64,000 nucleotides of DNA from Zeugodacus cucurbitae (lineage: Eukaryota > Arthropoda > Insecta > Diptera > Tephritidae). Position numbers and translations under genes: made by a program. Below are positions 25,139 to 38,284 of the stretch, piece after piece. The first letter of the stretch is position 1. Each line of letters begins with the position of its first letter. The stretch covers positions 65,447,001 through 65,511,000 of the forward strand of contig NC_071670.1 in assembly GCF_028554725.1 (NCBI RefSeq). Reading direction: 5' to 3'. The notes beneath the pieces were generated by a model. The model had not been told where the DNA came from. It did no database searches and was given only the letters and a program-made list of their open reading frames with translations.

Positions 25139-26198
25139 ATGAAGGTACGCACACATCCTACTTGGAACACTACGACTTGCCGGTCCAAAGGATTACGACT
25201 AACTCACGATTTTTGTTTTTGCTTTGCAGGTTTTCGTTTGCATCTTAGCTGTGGTGGCCACAGCCCAAGCAGGTTTTCTGGGCCTTGGCGGCGGTAGCGG
25301 TGGCGGCGGCGGTGGCGGCTACTCATATGGTGGCGGTGACGGCGGTCATGGTGGACACGGTGGTTTTGATGGCGGTCATGGAGGTCATGGCGGTGGTCAT
25401 GGTGGCTACGAAGGCGGCCATGGCGGTGGTCATGGTGGCTTCGAAGGCGGCCATGGCGGCGGTCACGGCGGTGAAGTGAAAATCATCAAGATCATCAGTG
25501 AGGGCGGTGATGGCGGTCATGGTGGTCATGGCGGACACGGTGGACACGGTGGCTTCGATGGCGGCTATGGCGGCGGTCATGGTGGACACGGTGGACATGG
25601 TGGCTACGATGGCGGTCATGGTGGTCATGGCGGTCACGGTGGTGGTGGCGCTTTCAATGGCGGATTTGGCACCAGCGGCGAATTGAAAATCGTTAAGGTC
25701 ATCAGCGGAGGTAGCGCCGGCGGTCATGGTGGACACGGTGATGCCGGTCATGGCGGACACGGTGGATACAGCGGCGGCGGTCATGGTGGTCATGGGGGAC
25801 ACGGTGGTTACAGCAGCGGCGGTCATGGCGGTCATGGTGGCGAAGTCAAGATCATCAAGGTCGTACATGAGGAAGGCGGCAGCGCTGGTGGCTTCGATGG
25901 CGGTTATGGCGGCGGTCATGGTGGACATGGTGGTTTCGATGGCGGTTATGGCGGCGGTCACGGTGGACACGGTGGTTTCGATGGCGGCTATGGCGGTGGT
26001 CATGGCGGTCATGGTGATCACGGTGCTGGCGGTGAAGTCAAAATCATCAAGGTCATCAGTGAAGGCGGCGCTGGCGGTGCTGGCGGCTATGGCGGTGATG
26101 CTGGCGGTTGGGCTGCCGGTGGCGGCGGTGGTGCTGGCGGTTGGGCTGCTGGTGGTGGTGGTGGCTGGTCATCCGGCGGCGCTGGTGGCTGGGATTAA
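25139..26198 (+). CDS. secreted glycine/histidine-rich structural protein (gene A)
   Basis: Exon 1 is only ATGAAG (25139-25144). After an 85-bp intron, exon 2 (25230-26198) follows, giving 324 residues. The protein starts with a signal peptide (MKVFVCILAVVATAQA, cleavage probably before GFLGLGG). The rest is GGHGG, GGFDGG and GGYGGG repeats, ending in alanine/tryptophan-rich GGWAAGG units. The repeat is broken four times by a hydrophobic strand motif: VKIIKIISE (about residue 83), LKIVKVISG (153), VKIIKVVHE (206) and VKIIKVISE (271), so the protein is built from about 60-residue modules. The many histidines could bind metal or act in pH-dependent assembly; this is inference. The architecture fits cuticle, eggshell or secreted-matrix glycine-rich proteins. 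The tissue is unknown. Confidence 0.9.
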
Positions 26199-26676
26199 AC
26201 ACCTTACATGCCATAAAGCATTTGTACATATTGTACTATACGCAAGCAGCGCAATGAGTCCATCCTAAATTAGTAAACACAAAAAGAAGGCAGCCCACGC
26301 AGCCATTTGCCATTGACTGAGACTGAATGATTAATAAGTCATGGTTGCGCGCTGACTGCCACCTTGTACATAAACCACTTTCCACGCTTAACGCGCTGCA
26401 TCACTACTCCTATTATCCTCCTACAAACACACACACACCGTCAATCGACGCGTGTGAAGTGCCATTCTTCTTCGCCTGTTCATGCGCATTCTCCACATGC
26501 CTACTCGTATTGTGATATACAAACATACCTGCATACTCACATCACTCTTAGCGCACTAAGTGTAAATGTTGAACCACAATTTTGTTGTAATGTACCTGTT
26601 AAAGCAACAGCGTGAGTTCGTAGACGTTGTTAATGTTGTTATTGTTTTTATTGTTACCAAAATATAACAAGTTGAA

Positions 26677-26706
26677 AATAAAAATCCAAAAAAATTTTAA
26701 AATAAA
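26677..26706 (+). terminator. polyadenylation signals of gene A
   Basis: AATAAA hexamers at 26677-26682 and 26701-26706 lie about 480 bp after the stop codon. They imply a long 3' UTR containing a short CA run. Confidence 0.55.
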
Positions 26707-27392
26707 AATCTTTATGTGTTATCATTCATTATGCTACGCTACTTCTCTGATATTGAGTCCCGCTTAGTCGCGGAAGTTTCTTCAGTTTACCTTCAATTTC
26801 TTCTCAGTTTATCATATACATATGTATATAAAAGCCATTTGTAAGTCACTTTTATCGTTGCATCTAATTTGTATTTAGACCTTTCACTTTTATGAGAAAT
26901 TTCTTTGAAAGATTCGAAAGAGGAAGCAAAACCCGTTAGCCGTTATTATGTCATGGATTTTTGACACTGCTGTGTGGAAATGCGATTTGGGATTTAGCTT
27001 AGATATTTACATACATAAACATATGTTTGCTGCTTCGAGAGCTTTCACATCAAGACAAAGTTAGACATTGGGGATAGAAAATTTAATGAAGTCAAAAATA
27101 TATACATTTAATATATGTATTTAATATCGAGAGATATTGATTAGGATTGAGTTAGAATGTAGACCTCAAAGAGTTTAATGTATGTTTCTGTCAAAAGCAA
27201 GCGTCAAAGTGTAAGGTAACGAAACTGTCTTAATCTATATTTCTTTTCCCACATCTTTCTTTTTTTCCATATTTAAATACTCTCGGAAGTTGTAAGAATT
27301 CAATGAGTGTGATATATATTACAAACAAATTTTTACATGCTATAGGAGGGCTTAAAAGAGTTATGGACCGAATTCACCTATTTCAGGTTTCT
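26707..27392. other. intergenic, nothing recognised
   Basis: AT-rich sequence between gene A and a LINE insertion, without a supportable gene or repeat. Confidence 0.4.
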
Positions 27393-27403
27393 AAACACAA
27401 TTG
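27393..27403. repeat. target-site duplication, left (pair at 27925-27935)
   Basis: AAACACAATTG is repeated exactly on the other side of the LINE fragment. Confidence 0.85.
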
Positions 27404-27924
27404 TCGAATGAAGACAAGACGAAATATCTCCTGTCATCAAACAAACAGCCGGGGCATTCGTGTCTTGGCTCCCAAGTCACTGTTGACAGTCATAACTTCG
27501 AAGTCGTAAATAATTCCCGTCCTGCTTTATGGTGCAGAAGCTTGGACGATGTGAACATCCGATGAGACGACACTAGGAGTTTTCGAGAGGAAAATTTTGC
27601 GCAAGATTTATGGTCCTCAGAACAATGGTAACGGCGAATACCGCAGACGATGGAATAAAAGGACAGCGGCTTCGCTGGTTAGGTCATGTTGTTCGAATGG
27701 ACGAAAACACTCCAGCTCTGAAAGTGTTCTATGCAGTACCCGCCGGAGGAAGCCGAGGAAGGGGAAGGCCTCCACTCCGTTGGAGGGACCAGGTGGAGAG
27801 CGACCTGGTTATACTTGGGATCTCCAACTGGCGCCGACCTGCTAGGGAAATAGAGGAGTGGCGTGCTATCATCGATTCGGCTATAACCGGCTAAACGGTT
27901 CAACGCCAATCACATAGTACATAC
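27404..27924 (+). mobile_element. 5'-truncated, internally deleted LINE with target-site duplication
   Basis: It matches the 3' part of the LINE at 39750-41518. It begins GAATGAAGACAAGACG, covers the reverse-transcriptase tail (WLGHVVRMDE, GGSRGRGRPPLRWRDQVESD) and ends CCGGCTAAACGGTTCAACGCCAATCACA. About 170 bp are missing at the AATAATTCCCGTCC join near 27511, and a stop interrupts WTM (TGA at about 27551). The 11-bp direct repeat AAACACAATTG at 27393-27403 and 27925-27935 is the target-site duplication. Confidence 0.9.
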
Positions 27925-27935
27925 AAACACAATTG

Positions 27936-28840
27936 CTAGGAAAGCGATTCTTACATAATTCCATTGTAAAGCTACATTCACCCCGAGTAACATAGGCTAT
28001 ATTTATTGCTATAATCTCAACTTTCTGGAAATAATTCGCAGATGAGGGTGTCAAAAAGATATGATGAAGAATCTTAATCTGAAGCTCGTACTAGACCGTC
28101 GAACGTTCCCTGAGGAACTGAGCGTTCCCAACGCCTACATATTCAGAGAGTAAGACAACGGACATCAAAGACTATATATTGTAATCAAGTTTTTACTTAT
28201 TACAAAAAATTTCATGGTCTGCTAGTTTGATATATTATATAATGCCAGCAGGAATTTCGCTTTAGTTTTTTGAAATAACGAAATATATCTCAATTAGCTT
28301 ACTTCGACTTATGCCATTTTCATACGTTGACCTTCATTCTATATTGTTTGTTTACGCTTCTATTGGGGCAAGTGAAGGGCCAATAGTGACAGTCATCCAT
28401 CTGACGAGCCGGTTCTATATATTTTTGTATGAGGAGGCGTGTGTAATCAAAGGTTGTAATTTATGCAAGAAATTTGTGTTTCAAAGAAATAGTAAAACAG
28501 TGTTTTTTCATGTTTGTTTTTTTCTTTTTGAACGCTCAAAATAATGTCTGCAGAAGCATGGTTTAGTAGCTATTTGGGCAAATAATATGTGCCACTGCGG
28601 CACAATGTGTTATTCACACTCGAATAAAATGTACAAATGTAGATACATATTATATAGTTTTAACTTAATTTAGCATTTAATTGCTCAATAAAAATAGTTA
28701 AAGCACTTACTCGCTTTTATCGTGAAATAAACTTGAAGGGGACTGACAAAAGTTCGTTAGTTGAAATATTTAATTAAGTTAATTAGCAATGGAGTTCGAA
28801 AAATTTTATATAACGGTGTAGTTTTGAAGAGTTCTTGGAA
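27936..28840. other. intergenic, nothing recognised
   Basis: No gene, promoter or clear repeat was recognised in this stretch. Confidence 0.4.
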
Positions 28841-29115
28841 ATAGTTGAAAATAGGTGTTGCCACCTATTTAAATAAAAAAAATTTAATGAAATTGACAAG
28901 ACAAAATATAAATCAAATTATGGTCATAAAGCTGAAGAAGTTTGAAAAATTAATTAAAATTTGTTTGAGAAGGGTTGCCATCTATTAAAATTTTTTATTC
29001 AATACATATGATAAGACAAATTATTTATTAAATTATGGTTATACAATTGAAGAGTTTTAACAAAGCAGTTCGATATGCATAACTTTCATTAGGGTTGCCA
29101 TCTTTTTAATTTTTG
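28840..29115. repeat. tandem repeat of about 118 bp marked by GGGTTGCCA
   Basis: GTTGCCA occurs at 28857, 28974 and 29094 (spacing 117 and 120). Similar sequence fills the intervals (GACAAGACAAA or GATAAGACAAATTA, then AAATTATGGT.ATA, then TGAAGA). The units are diverged. Confidence 0.7.
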
Positions 29116-29921
29116 TAAATAAATTACTTTCAGTGATCTATTATTTACATACCGGTCGATTTTTTACAAATAAGAACTTTCAAAGATTTTACTACTTCAT
29201 AAATATACTGAACTTGGTTCGATAGATGACGCTACTAACGAAGTATTTTTTAATAGTGCGATTTAAGTTCGCTTTTTGTGCTATTATCCTTATGACTCGA
29301 AGAATCTTTAGGTAAACACTTGACGGAAATGTCAATAATACTTTCGTTTGTTATCAGATCACACTGATCACAATGCTTCTACTAAATTTACTAAGTGTTT
29401 TTATATCACACAAGACATGTGAGCATTTGTTGGTGTCTTCTTGAACTAACACACTCAGAAATTGTACCAGTAGCACATGTTCAAAATGACCGACTGCAAA
29501 GCAGTTTTTTTAACTCTTTAATTCATTTTCTTTTATTTTGCCAAAAAAGTGAATTCAGGTGTACGGATCTTCAACTGGTTTAAAGGTGTTTCCTTCTAAG
29601 CTACATGTGTATGCATGTACTAATCAAAATTCATATAATCAAAATGGAAATAAAATAATTCTTTTTTGCAGCGCTTCGCGTGTCTACTTGTATGTGAGTG
29701 TTGTGAGTGATGACATGAAAAAAATCGCACAACAACAGCGCAAGTCAGAAGTCACCATGAAGCAGCGACACTCAGCAAATGGTTCTATTGTAGTATTTTT
29801 TTATAAGTAAGTGTTGTCTTTTATTTCTAGTTTGATTGTTGTTATTATTTCTACTTATTTTTTTTCTTAATTCACATGTTAGTCCAGTCTTGAGATTTTT
29901 CCACAGCAACTCGCCACCGTT

Positions 29922-29928
29922 TATAAAA
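29922..29928 (+). promoter_or_regulatory. TATA box of gene B
   Basis: TATAAAA lies 80 bp before the start codon, in the arrangement seen upstream of genes A and C. Confidence 0.75.
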
Positions 29929-30001
29929 CGTTGATTGCTGTCGCGCACGGACATTAAGTGTGTAGAATTCGTTCTTAGCGGCGCGTTTTGCCATCACCGA
30001 A

Positions 30002-30949
30002 ATGAGAGTGAGTTTAGAAGATGACCAAAGGATTACACGTAGGATTATATATAACGGTTCTTTTGGATTTTAGGTGTTCGTGTGCTTGTTGGCACTGTGT
30101 GCCTTAACGGCATCAACCAATGCAGGATTTCTTGGATTATTAGGAGGACTTAAAGGAGGCCTCGGCGGAGGCGGCGGTGGCGGTAGCTACGGAGGTGGCG
30201 GCTATGGCGGCGGCGGTCATGGCGGTGGTGGCTACAGCGGAGGTGGCGGCTATGGCGGCGGTGGTCATGGCGGTGGTGGCTACAGCGGAGGCGGTGGCTA
30301 TAGCGGTGGCGGCGGTGCCAATGTACAAGTCATTAAAGTTATTGCTTCCGGAGGTAGCGGTGGCGGCGGCTACAGCGGCGGCGGTGGCTACAGCGGAGGT
30401 GGTGGCTACAGCGGAGGAGGCGGCTATGGCGGCGTTGGTCACGGCGGCGGCGGCTACAGTGGTGGCGGAGGCTACAGCGGTGGCGGCGGTTACAGCGGTG
30501 GTGGCGGCTACAGCGGCGGCGGCGGCTACGGCGGTGGTGGCCATTCCGGTGGCGGAGTCCAAGTCATTAAAGTAATTGCAGCCGGCGGTCATGGCGGCGG
30601 TGGCGGCTACAGTGGTGGCGGCTATGGCGGCGGTGGCCATGGCGGTGGTGGCTACAGCGGTGGTGGTGGATACGGACATGGCGGCGGCGGTTACGGCGGT
30701 GGTGGTGGCGGTCACGGAGGTGGCGGCTACGGCGGCGGTGGTTCCGGCGGTCACGTTCAAGTCTACAAAGTTATATCACTAGGTAGTGCTAGTGCCGGCG
30801 GCGGCGGTGGCGGCTATGGAGGCGGCGGCTACGGAGGTGGCGGTGGCGGCTATGGCGGAGGCGGCGGCGGCGGTTGGTCTGGTGCCAGTAGTAGCGCCAG
30901 CAGCAGTGCCAGCAGCGGCGGCTGGGGTGGTTGGGATAGAAAGAAGTAA
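30002..30949 (+). CDS. secreted glycine/tyrosine-rich structural protein (gene B)
   Basis: Exon 1 is ATGAGA (30002-30007). After a 66-bp intron, exon 2 is 30074-30949, for 293 residues. The signal peptide is MRVFVCLLALCALTASTNA. The mature part consists of GGGGYSGGGGY and GGGHGGGGY repeats with three strand motifs, VQVIKVIAS (about residue 84), VQVIKVIAA (164) and VQVYKVISL (229). It ends with serine/alanine-rich (SSSASSSASS) and GGWGGWDRKK segments. The exon layout, the GFLGLLGG start of the mature protein and the strand motif mark it as a paralogue of gene A, but with tyrosine/serine in place of most histidine. Tyrosines in such repeats are candidates for cross-linking in cuticle; this is inference. 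Confidence 0.9.
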
Positions 30950-33900
30950 GCTACCGCACAACAACAACTAACATTTAAGTTTCCTGCAAGCGATTTTTAG
31001 AACCGCAATTATTTGATGCACTGCCATTAATTAAGTACTTCGAAGGTCCAAGTCGAAGCGCTGAGAATATTTAATGTACAATATTTTTTTTTGTTGAAAA
31101 AAGAGTGATAACGAGATATACATAGTATAGAGTGTGAAAGAAGAGAGAAAAACAATACATAAAAAAAAAAGAATAATTAAAATGTTTGTTTAAATTTCTT
31201 GCGCTGCAAGTATTATATAATGAACGAGTATGCAAAAGCGTGTTTATGCACTTAAGAGCACGGAAATCGAGAACTGTTAATTGCATGCAAATTCCCGTTC
31301 TTAAATCAAGGTCATGTTGCGGCAGAAATGCGTTGAAAAAAATAAGCAAGTCAGACAATTTGACAAAAAAAAATAGAATAATGAGTAATAAAATTCATTA
31401 ATGATTATATTATTTATGGAAAACTATTAACAAATTAAAAAAAATATATATTTTAAGTCCATAATTGAGTCAATTAGCAATTCGTTCCCACACAAATAAA
31501 ATACATAATTTACTAATTTACTCAATTAAGTCGTAATCTGATACGTATATTAGCCACTATTGTATTGAATTTATATAGTATAACAGGATGTATTTTATTC
31601 TATCAATACGGCACTTGGTTCATATCCATTCCAGCACTGCTATAAGCCATTCACGATATGCCAAATTTGCTCGTCAACGTACTTATGAGTTGCTCAAACC
31701 ATAAAACCACCAATTAGTGACCGGCAATTTCGTTGGCAAATTTACTTTGAAACCTGTCCAGCCAAAATGAAACTTCAGCAAATAATTTATGCAAATAAAA
31801 ATTAGCATTTTGAAAGGGAATGAGATATATGAATATGAGCAAAACATTCACTGCTTTGAGGAAGACGTAGCTTCAAGACAGTGGTGAAGCACAAAGCTTT
31901 GGTATAAGATAAACATATCTATGCAATTTCATTATAATATTCATGATACAGTGTCTTTTTTTTAGATGAATTTCAATACGGATGGAGATTAAGAAGAAAA
32001 ATATATGTATCTGTGAGAGTTGAGAGTAAATTTGGACCGATTTCGTTTAGTTGAGTGTTTATAAAGAATACTCATCTTTATTATGGCTTAAGCTGATTTC
32101 AGAATTCCAATGCTGCTTGGGATGCTCTACCAGACTCTTTGGTATGCATTCGGATGGTGAGTAACCAAGAGTTTCGGTCAACCGAGTAAAGCCTTGATTT
32201 TCTATTTAGTCGAAATACCTTGATATATTTCATAAAAGGGTCTACTGAACTCTTTAAAGTAGCCAAGATCAGTCTATAAGAAACTTCTTTGAAACTTCTA
32301 ATAAAGGATTGAGCCTGATCTATACAGTTAAAATAAGCAAAAATGTTCTTTCTAGATCTGTTATTCTTCAATTATTTATTTAAAGTTTAATACTTCAGTG
32401 TTTTCAAAAGTCTAGTATCGTGAATAACTTAAACAACACACTGTAAAACACATCAAAAATCGTGAGAGACCGCTAATAGCCGCACCGCAGATGATTTCAA
32501 TCAAAATCGAAAAAAAATCGAACAAAACAAATAATCGGTAGTTTTATTAGAAAAAAGTAGAGCTTTAAGCGATGAATATAAATTACGGCCTCCATGGTAG
32601 GAATGAATATTTATGAAGTCGGTTTCATATTTAATTTTCGTTTGTTCAAAGAAAAGAAAACAGCACGCTTAAAAAATAAAATAGAGAAAAGCCAATTGGA
32701 TGATAGGAGAACAATAATTGCATAATGTCATATAAATTTAGTGTGCATAAATGAATTTGAAAATATTGGCAGAGTTGCTTTAAAATGCCGCGGAAATGCT
32801 CTGAAATTTTTTGAAAATTATTCAAGGTATTTTATAGAGATCATAGAAAACATAGGCGCGTGCGATTCGACGTCACAGTTAGTGGTGAAAGTTTTGCAAT
32901 AATAAAAAAGCTTGCAAATTTCGAAATTTACAACAAAATTTGAAGAAATGTAGATGAGAAAGTCAGCAATTAAAATCAGTTTGAAAATTTTTCTTTCATC
33001 TTAAGTAGATTGTAGGGTTTCAGACTGTGTTTGTTTTGGCCTCTATTTGGGTTTGTTTTTGTTTTGACAATCCGATTTTTCTGGGAACGTTATTCTAAGT
33101 CGTCTTTATAGCTGATTTGTAGCTTCTCAACAATCCGATTTATGGTTAGTGAAGAAAGAAACCATTTTTCCTATGAAGACATCGATATACATAGGTCCCA
33201 GAAGGTAATCAGGAGAGTTTTGGTCGTTCAAATACTTTTCAATGCTTCAGTGACAAAGGTTTCCTATGTAGTACTAGTGGAAAGAGTAATGAAGTTCGAG
33301 AGAATATCTCATTAAGAAAGCTCTATTTCGTCGAATGAATTGAATGTGTAAAGCAAAATATTAATTAAGTTAATTATAGAAAGTATTAGAGTTCAATTTT
33401 GAAATTAGTTAGGTCAACGGTGCCTCGAACCAGCTGAGCGTAGAAAAACATATCATAAATCCATTAAAATTCATAAAAGCATCACAAGAAAACGATTCAT
33501 GTTAATAAATGTTACAAAATCACTTAGTTCGTTGATTTATATCAAAATTAATAATATTCATGCCTAAAGTAAACACCGTAAAAGTCGAAAAAATTAAAAC
33601 AGACTAATTAATCATTCGAAATGCCCAAAATCTAGTTAGGCGCACGCAAATCAGCATAAAGCAAAAAAGACGAGCCTACCTGAAATCTCAAATGTACAGC
33701 TTGAATATGTATGAGATAAAGGTGTAGGTATATACCACTAATACATATGTATGACTTTATATAACAAAAACAATAAAAAATTTACAGTGAAAATTCGAAA
33801 TAAAACAATGCAACAACGCATGTCAAGTTCAGATTACCACATCATCAATTTTTGACGCCCCACAACTGTGCTTTCGGCAGCTGTGTTTTTGTTTTTTAAC

Positions 33901-34030
33901 CAACTCTTTTTGTGCTCTTTGTGGCGCTGTCGTAACATGTTTCGAAGAGTAGAATAATTTTGTTAATTTAAATCTCAAAATGAATTTGATTTATTAATTT
34001 CTAACTGTCAGTCCACAGGTCAGATCCATG
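30950..34030. other. intergenic, 3' flank of gene B
   Basis: The first few hundred bases should be the 3' UTR of gene B. Candidate polyadenylation hexamers such as AATAAA near 31386 exist but none stands out. The rest is AT-rich with no supportable gene. Confidence 0.4.
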
Positions 34031-34595
34031 CAAATTATAGATGTTTTGAGATACATATACTAATGGGACCTGGTACACGTGTTCCTAGGCAATTTGAGGA
34101 AGGTAATCTTACATATCGGAGGAACATAATATGCTATAATGTTTAGGTTAAGTTATAGTGCTGATCCATGGTAGAGCGATTACATCTGAATATCAAAAGA
34201 TAAGTTCTTGGAGGCGCCAAAAAACTTCAAAATTACTCCAAATCTCTATGAAACCACAATGACCTTAGAATCCATGCCAAATGTAGTACCTTTAGAGCCT
34301 AAGAGAGTTAGGCCTCAACGCATGGACACCAATTGGACAGTACTCGGTTACCAAACCCACTAACTAGATTGGGTCAGGATAATCTTCGACCTGAAAATCA
34401 ATTCAAATCAGGCAATAATGAAATGTTTTATCTTATAAATTACTCCAATGAGTATAAAAGCGGATATAAGTGAACTAAAATACGTTCCTTAAACCATATA
34501 AGATCACTTTCATTATTTCACTTTCCAACAGATCACTCAAACATCAAGAAAGATAAGACAATTTCGACTTCGCCCGAACTTAGCTCAACCTTACT
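34030..34595. repeat. degenerate copy of the dispersed TATACTCTCGCAA repeat family
   Basis: GGGACCTGGTACACGTGTTCCTAGGCA followed by TTGAGGA corresponds to GAAACTTGGAGCACATGTTCCTTGGCA followed by CTGAGGA of the 42.7-kb copy. The right edge, CGCCCGAACTTAGCTCAACCTTACTT, corresponds to its ACTCAAACTTAGCCCTTCCTTACTT. The centre is shortened and poorly conserved. Confidence 0.5.
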
Positions 34596-34599
34596 TCTT

Positions 34600-35235
34600 C
34601 TTCTTCATATTTTTTTTTATTTTTTTATTTTTCCGCTTAGCCGCCGTATAATAGTTGGCTAATAAATAGTTGTATAGGATGAGCAAAACGCACGACTCGA
34701 AAGCACTTTATGTAGCCATGTTGATGATGATGATGATGTGACCGTTTTGTAGTAAAACCCGAAAATTTGAATAAAAAGTAAGCAAAGTAAAACAAGAAAA
34801 AGGAAACAAAAATAAAATATAAAAAAAAACAACAAACAAATAATAATAATTATTATTACGAAAAAAAGAAGCAAAACAGAACGTCTATATGGACACCGAC
34901 GACTGCCGGTTAAATAATTATGATGTTTAATTTAATATTAATGATTTGACTTTTTTATTTTTTTGGCTGTGAGAAAAATCATTTTTAGATTTACATATGT
35001 ATATTGTTATTGTTTATTATTTATGGTAATGAATGCTTGTTAAATTGAAAAGAAAGTAAAAAATACTGTTATGTAATAACCGGTTAGATGAATAGGTGCT
35101 AATTGTTCTTTTGAATTTTTTATTTATTATATATAAATAGCAGTAAAATTAATTGACTGTAACGAAATTGTGCGACGAAACAATATTACGTCACATTCGA
35201 AGTTTAATGTTAAATTAGTTGAAATGGTTTTATGA
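34600..35235. other. intergenic, nothing recognised except a short (GAT)n run
   Basis: AT-rich sequence with a GATGATGATGATGAT run near 34722. No supportable gene. Confidence 0.4.
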
Positions 35236-35365
35236 AAGTTGCCACCTGTTTGCAGATTTTAAGTCAATAAAAATTTATTGATAAGGAAATTTCACAAATT
35301 GAAATCGTAAAGGAAAGCTCAACATAAATTTTTTTTCGAGAAGGGTTGCCAATTGTTTGAGTGTT
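35230..35365. repeat. second locus of the GTTGCCA-marked repeat
   Basis: GTTGCCA at 35238 and 35345 (spacing 107), the second in the context GAGAAGGGTTGCCA, which is identical to 28967-28980. Confidence 0.55.
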
Positions 35366-38200
35366 TTTCTAATTCGTTTAAAAGTACAAAAGCTTCGATC
35401 CGTTTGACGTGAAAGTCCAAAAGTTCTTTTCACTTAAGAGATCTAGGCTGGGGCTTAAGTGATTTGGTGCCTAATTCTCTTATTAAATCCATTAAATTTA
35501 GTGTTACACTTTAACTTTATTTAACTTTCAAAGAAAAAACCTCTGAACTGAAATATTGCTGTATAATTTTCATTTATTATTTAGTTTTTTTTTCTAACTA
35601 CTATATGAATACTTACAATACAAAATTCACTATATTTTCAATTTAATAAAAATTTAATTGAGGTAATTAGTAATTAATTAGCAATATCTTTTTTTGTATT
35701 TGAGCAAAGTTATGAAATAATGTAGTCATTAAATTTTTTATACAGTATTTATATATGTGTAAAAAACATTAACGAGTCGTCTCAGTAATCGCCGCTAGTA
35801 AAACTAATTAATTCATTGCGAATTTATTTAGCTCCAGCTACAATGATGAACGATAAGTTTTAATGGCTTCAATGTGAATTTAATAAGAAAGGAAAAAAGA
35901 GATGAAATGTAAAAATAGTTATCAGAACGAACAATTTAGGGAAATTTTGTAATGTTTTTAGACATTTTTTAGATAAATTATTAGATCGAATTAGAGTTTT
36001 CACAAAATTAATGATTAAGCGTAAAACTAAAAATGTGTACAATATATAGCTCACAACTTTTCAGAGCGGACTTTAAAGCTTGTAAGATTATCGTTAAGAA
36101 GTTATTAAGCTCGTTGTAAGGGATGGAAAACATCAAAGAAGAAGTCAAAGTTCCAATTGTCAGCACTCGAAGCGCTGCGTTTGGATCTGATTGACTGCTT
36201 TGATTATGATCTTAAGCTCTAAAAGAATGTTAACAATACTGAATACGGTGATGGTAACTGTGTAAATATTACTTAACCGATCCAATTAAAATTACTTCAT
36301 AATTTGAAAATTCGACTTTATAGTTGTCAAGTGAGTTGCAGCGCGCTCTTATTTCAGACGAGACTTATAGTATGTTTCCATATGAAAATAATCTCCTTCT
36401 AAGCTCGTTCAATAATCTAACCGTTTACATTTTGCCAAATGAGATTATCAATTGTGAAATGTGTTGTATTTGTTGTTGTATTATATATCTTTCTCTAGCT
36501 GTCGACCATTTCTGTTTACATGTTCATTTGACATTTCTCCTCTTCTTCGCAAACTTATCGATAAAACTAGGAATAACACCGAAAATCTAGTTGTATAAGA
36601 CGTGATAATTTTATAATCTCGGATTATCAAGAGAGGAATTTTGTATGAGAAATCTCGTTTCTTAATTACAGATTATCGAGTTAAGCTCGTAAATGGAGAT
36701 AAACTCGTTATATGTAAACATAGTATTAGTTTCTACTGTTTGCTGGGTCTAAATCATTTAGTTAGTTCCAATGATAATAACGAAGACAAATATATCTGTT
36801 CGAAAAATAGGTATGACTCATAAACTTTACCAGCTTTTTATAAAAAAGCTGAAATCGTACCTAGTTTTTTTATTTTTACTTTTATTTTTAATTTAAATTT
36901 ATTATTCTTAAATATCAATCATTACGAAGCGAATAATTGCTGGATCTTAATGAAAACGAAATGGGCACTTGTTCGATTAAATGAAGTAATTTGCGTATAA
37001 TGATAGGATTTTCCGTCTAGCTACAGATATAAACATAAATAAATGAATAGACCCTGTAGGAAAGCGTGACCCAGTCAAGCAATTCGAAGTAGTTCGAAGT
37101 ATGAAAAATTCGGCGACATTGAAACGTGATCAATATAAGTTCTAGTGTCTTAGGAGAAGAAATAGAAAGGCGTTTAACATTTGTTAGGCATTCAAAAGAC
37201 AATGGTATAGAATTAGGCGGCAACATTACCCAATAAAATTATTGGTAGAAGTTCTTCCAAAAACTCTTTTAGATTAAGTTTTTTTTTTTAATTTTAATGA
37301 TTTGATTTTTGAATTTAATTCAAGATGTTTTTTGGGAGGGTGGGAACCTTTTGAATAAAGTTTTCGACTTTAAAATACTTCTTCTTAGTCTTCTCTTCCT
37401 TTATAAAGTACTTATCTATTGAAAATGCTTTTTTTGTGCATTCGTAGCGATTTGAGTAATAAGCTCAAACCTATATACAGCTTTCGTTTCTACTATGAAA
37501 ATTTTTACTACATCGTACTGGTTATGTATTATAGAAAATGATGGACGAAGAGTGATTATTGACCATTCAGACAACGTTTACAATGTTAAATTAATATGTT
37601 CATCATTTTTATGAGAGCTCAAATGCTAAGTAGTATCAGTACCGACTATACCAGAGCGAAATCAGTCCAGTACATTTTCCTACAGGGTACGTATGAGCAT
37701 TTGAAATCTACAACAATCTAACAAACTGGTATTGAAGCAATGACGAACGCCTGCGGCAAAGGATGAACCGCGTTCATTGTGTCAGCAGAGCTTGAATAAC
37801 GATCGATGATCGATTGATTTGTACAAGATAAGTGGAGGCAAATTAACGCCAATGTGGGGTACGCGTTTACTATGATATGAACAATATCGATGATTTAGCG
37901 AAGCAAAAAATAAAATACAATGTACTGCGAAATTGAGTAAGAGAAGAAAACAGAAGACCTTGTCTAAAAATAAATATCTTCTAAGGCACTTGAGCATTTA
38001 GAATAAGGAAATTGAGAATTGCAAGAATATTTTTTGTGTATTCTTTTTCGAACATGATTACTTGTACTGATGGTTTTTTGTTGCGCTTTCCCTTTTTCGG
38101 TAATATTCTGCAATTATATTTCTAGCCTGCGCTTTGTCGATATATTTTTTGCTTTCAATTTGTAGAACATCATTAGTGCGTTAGTGTCAGAAGTTTCCTC
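35366..38200. other. intergenic, nothing recognised
   Basis: About 2.8 kb of AT-rich DNA upstream of gene C with no supportable gene or repeat. Confidence 0.4.
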
Positions 38201-38208
38201 TATAAAAA
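38201..38208 (+). promoter_or_regulatory. TATA box of gene C
   Basis: TATAAAAA lies 84 bp before the start codon. Confidence 0.75.
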
Positions 38209-38284
38209 TCAATGGCATTCTGCTATTTGGCAACAATTACACAATCGTGTTCCAACAGTGAAGTCTTCGTGAAGCACTAGTACA

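Noticed and set aside
25285..26268. Long alanine/valine/methionine-rich frames within gene A, and similar ones in genes B, C, D and E
   Set aside because: Other-frame readings of glycine repeats (GGN codons). Only one frame in each gene has a signal peptide, TATA box and splice sites.
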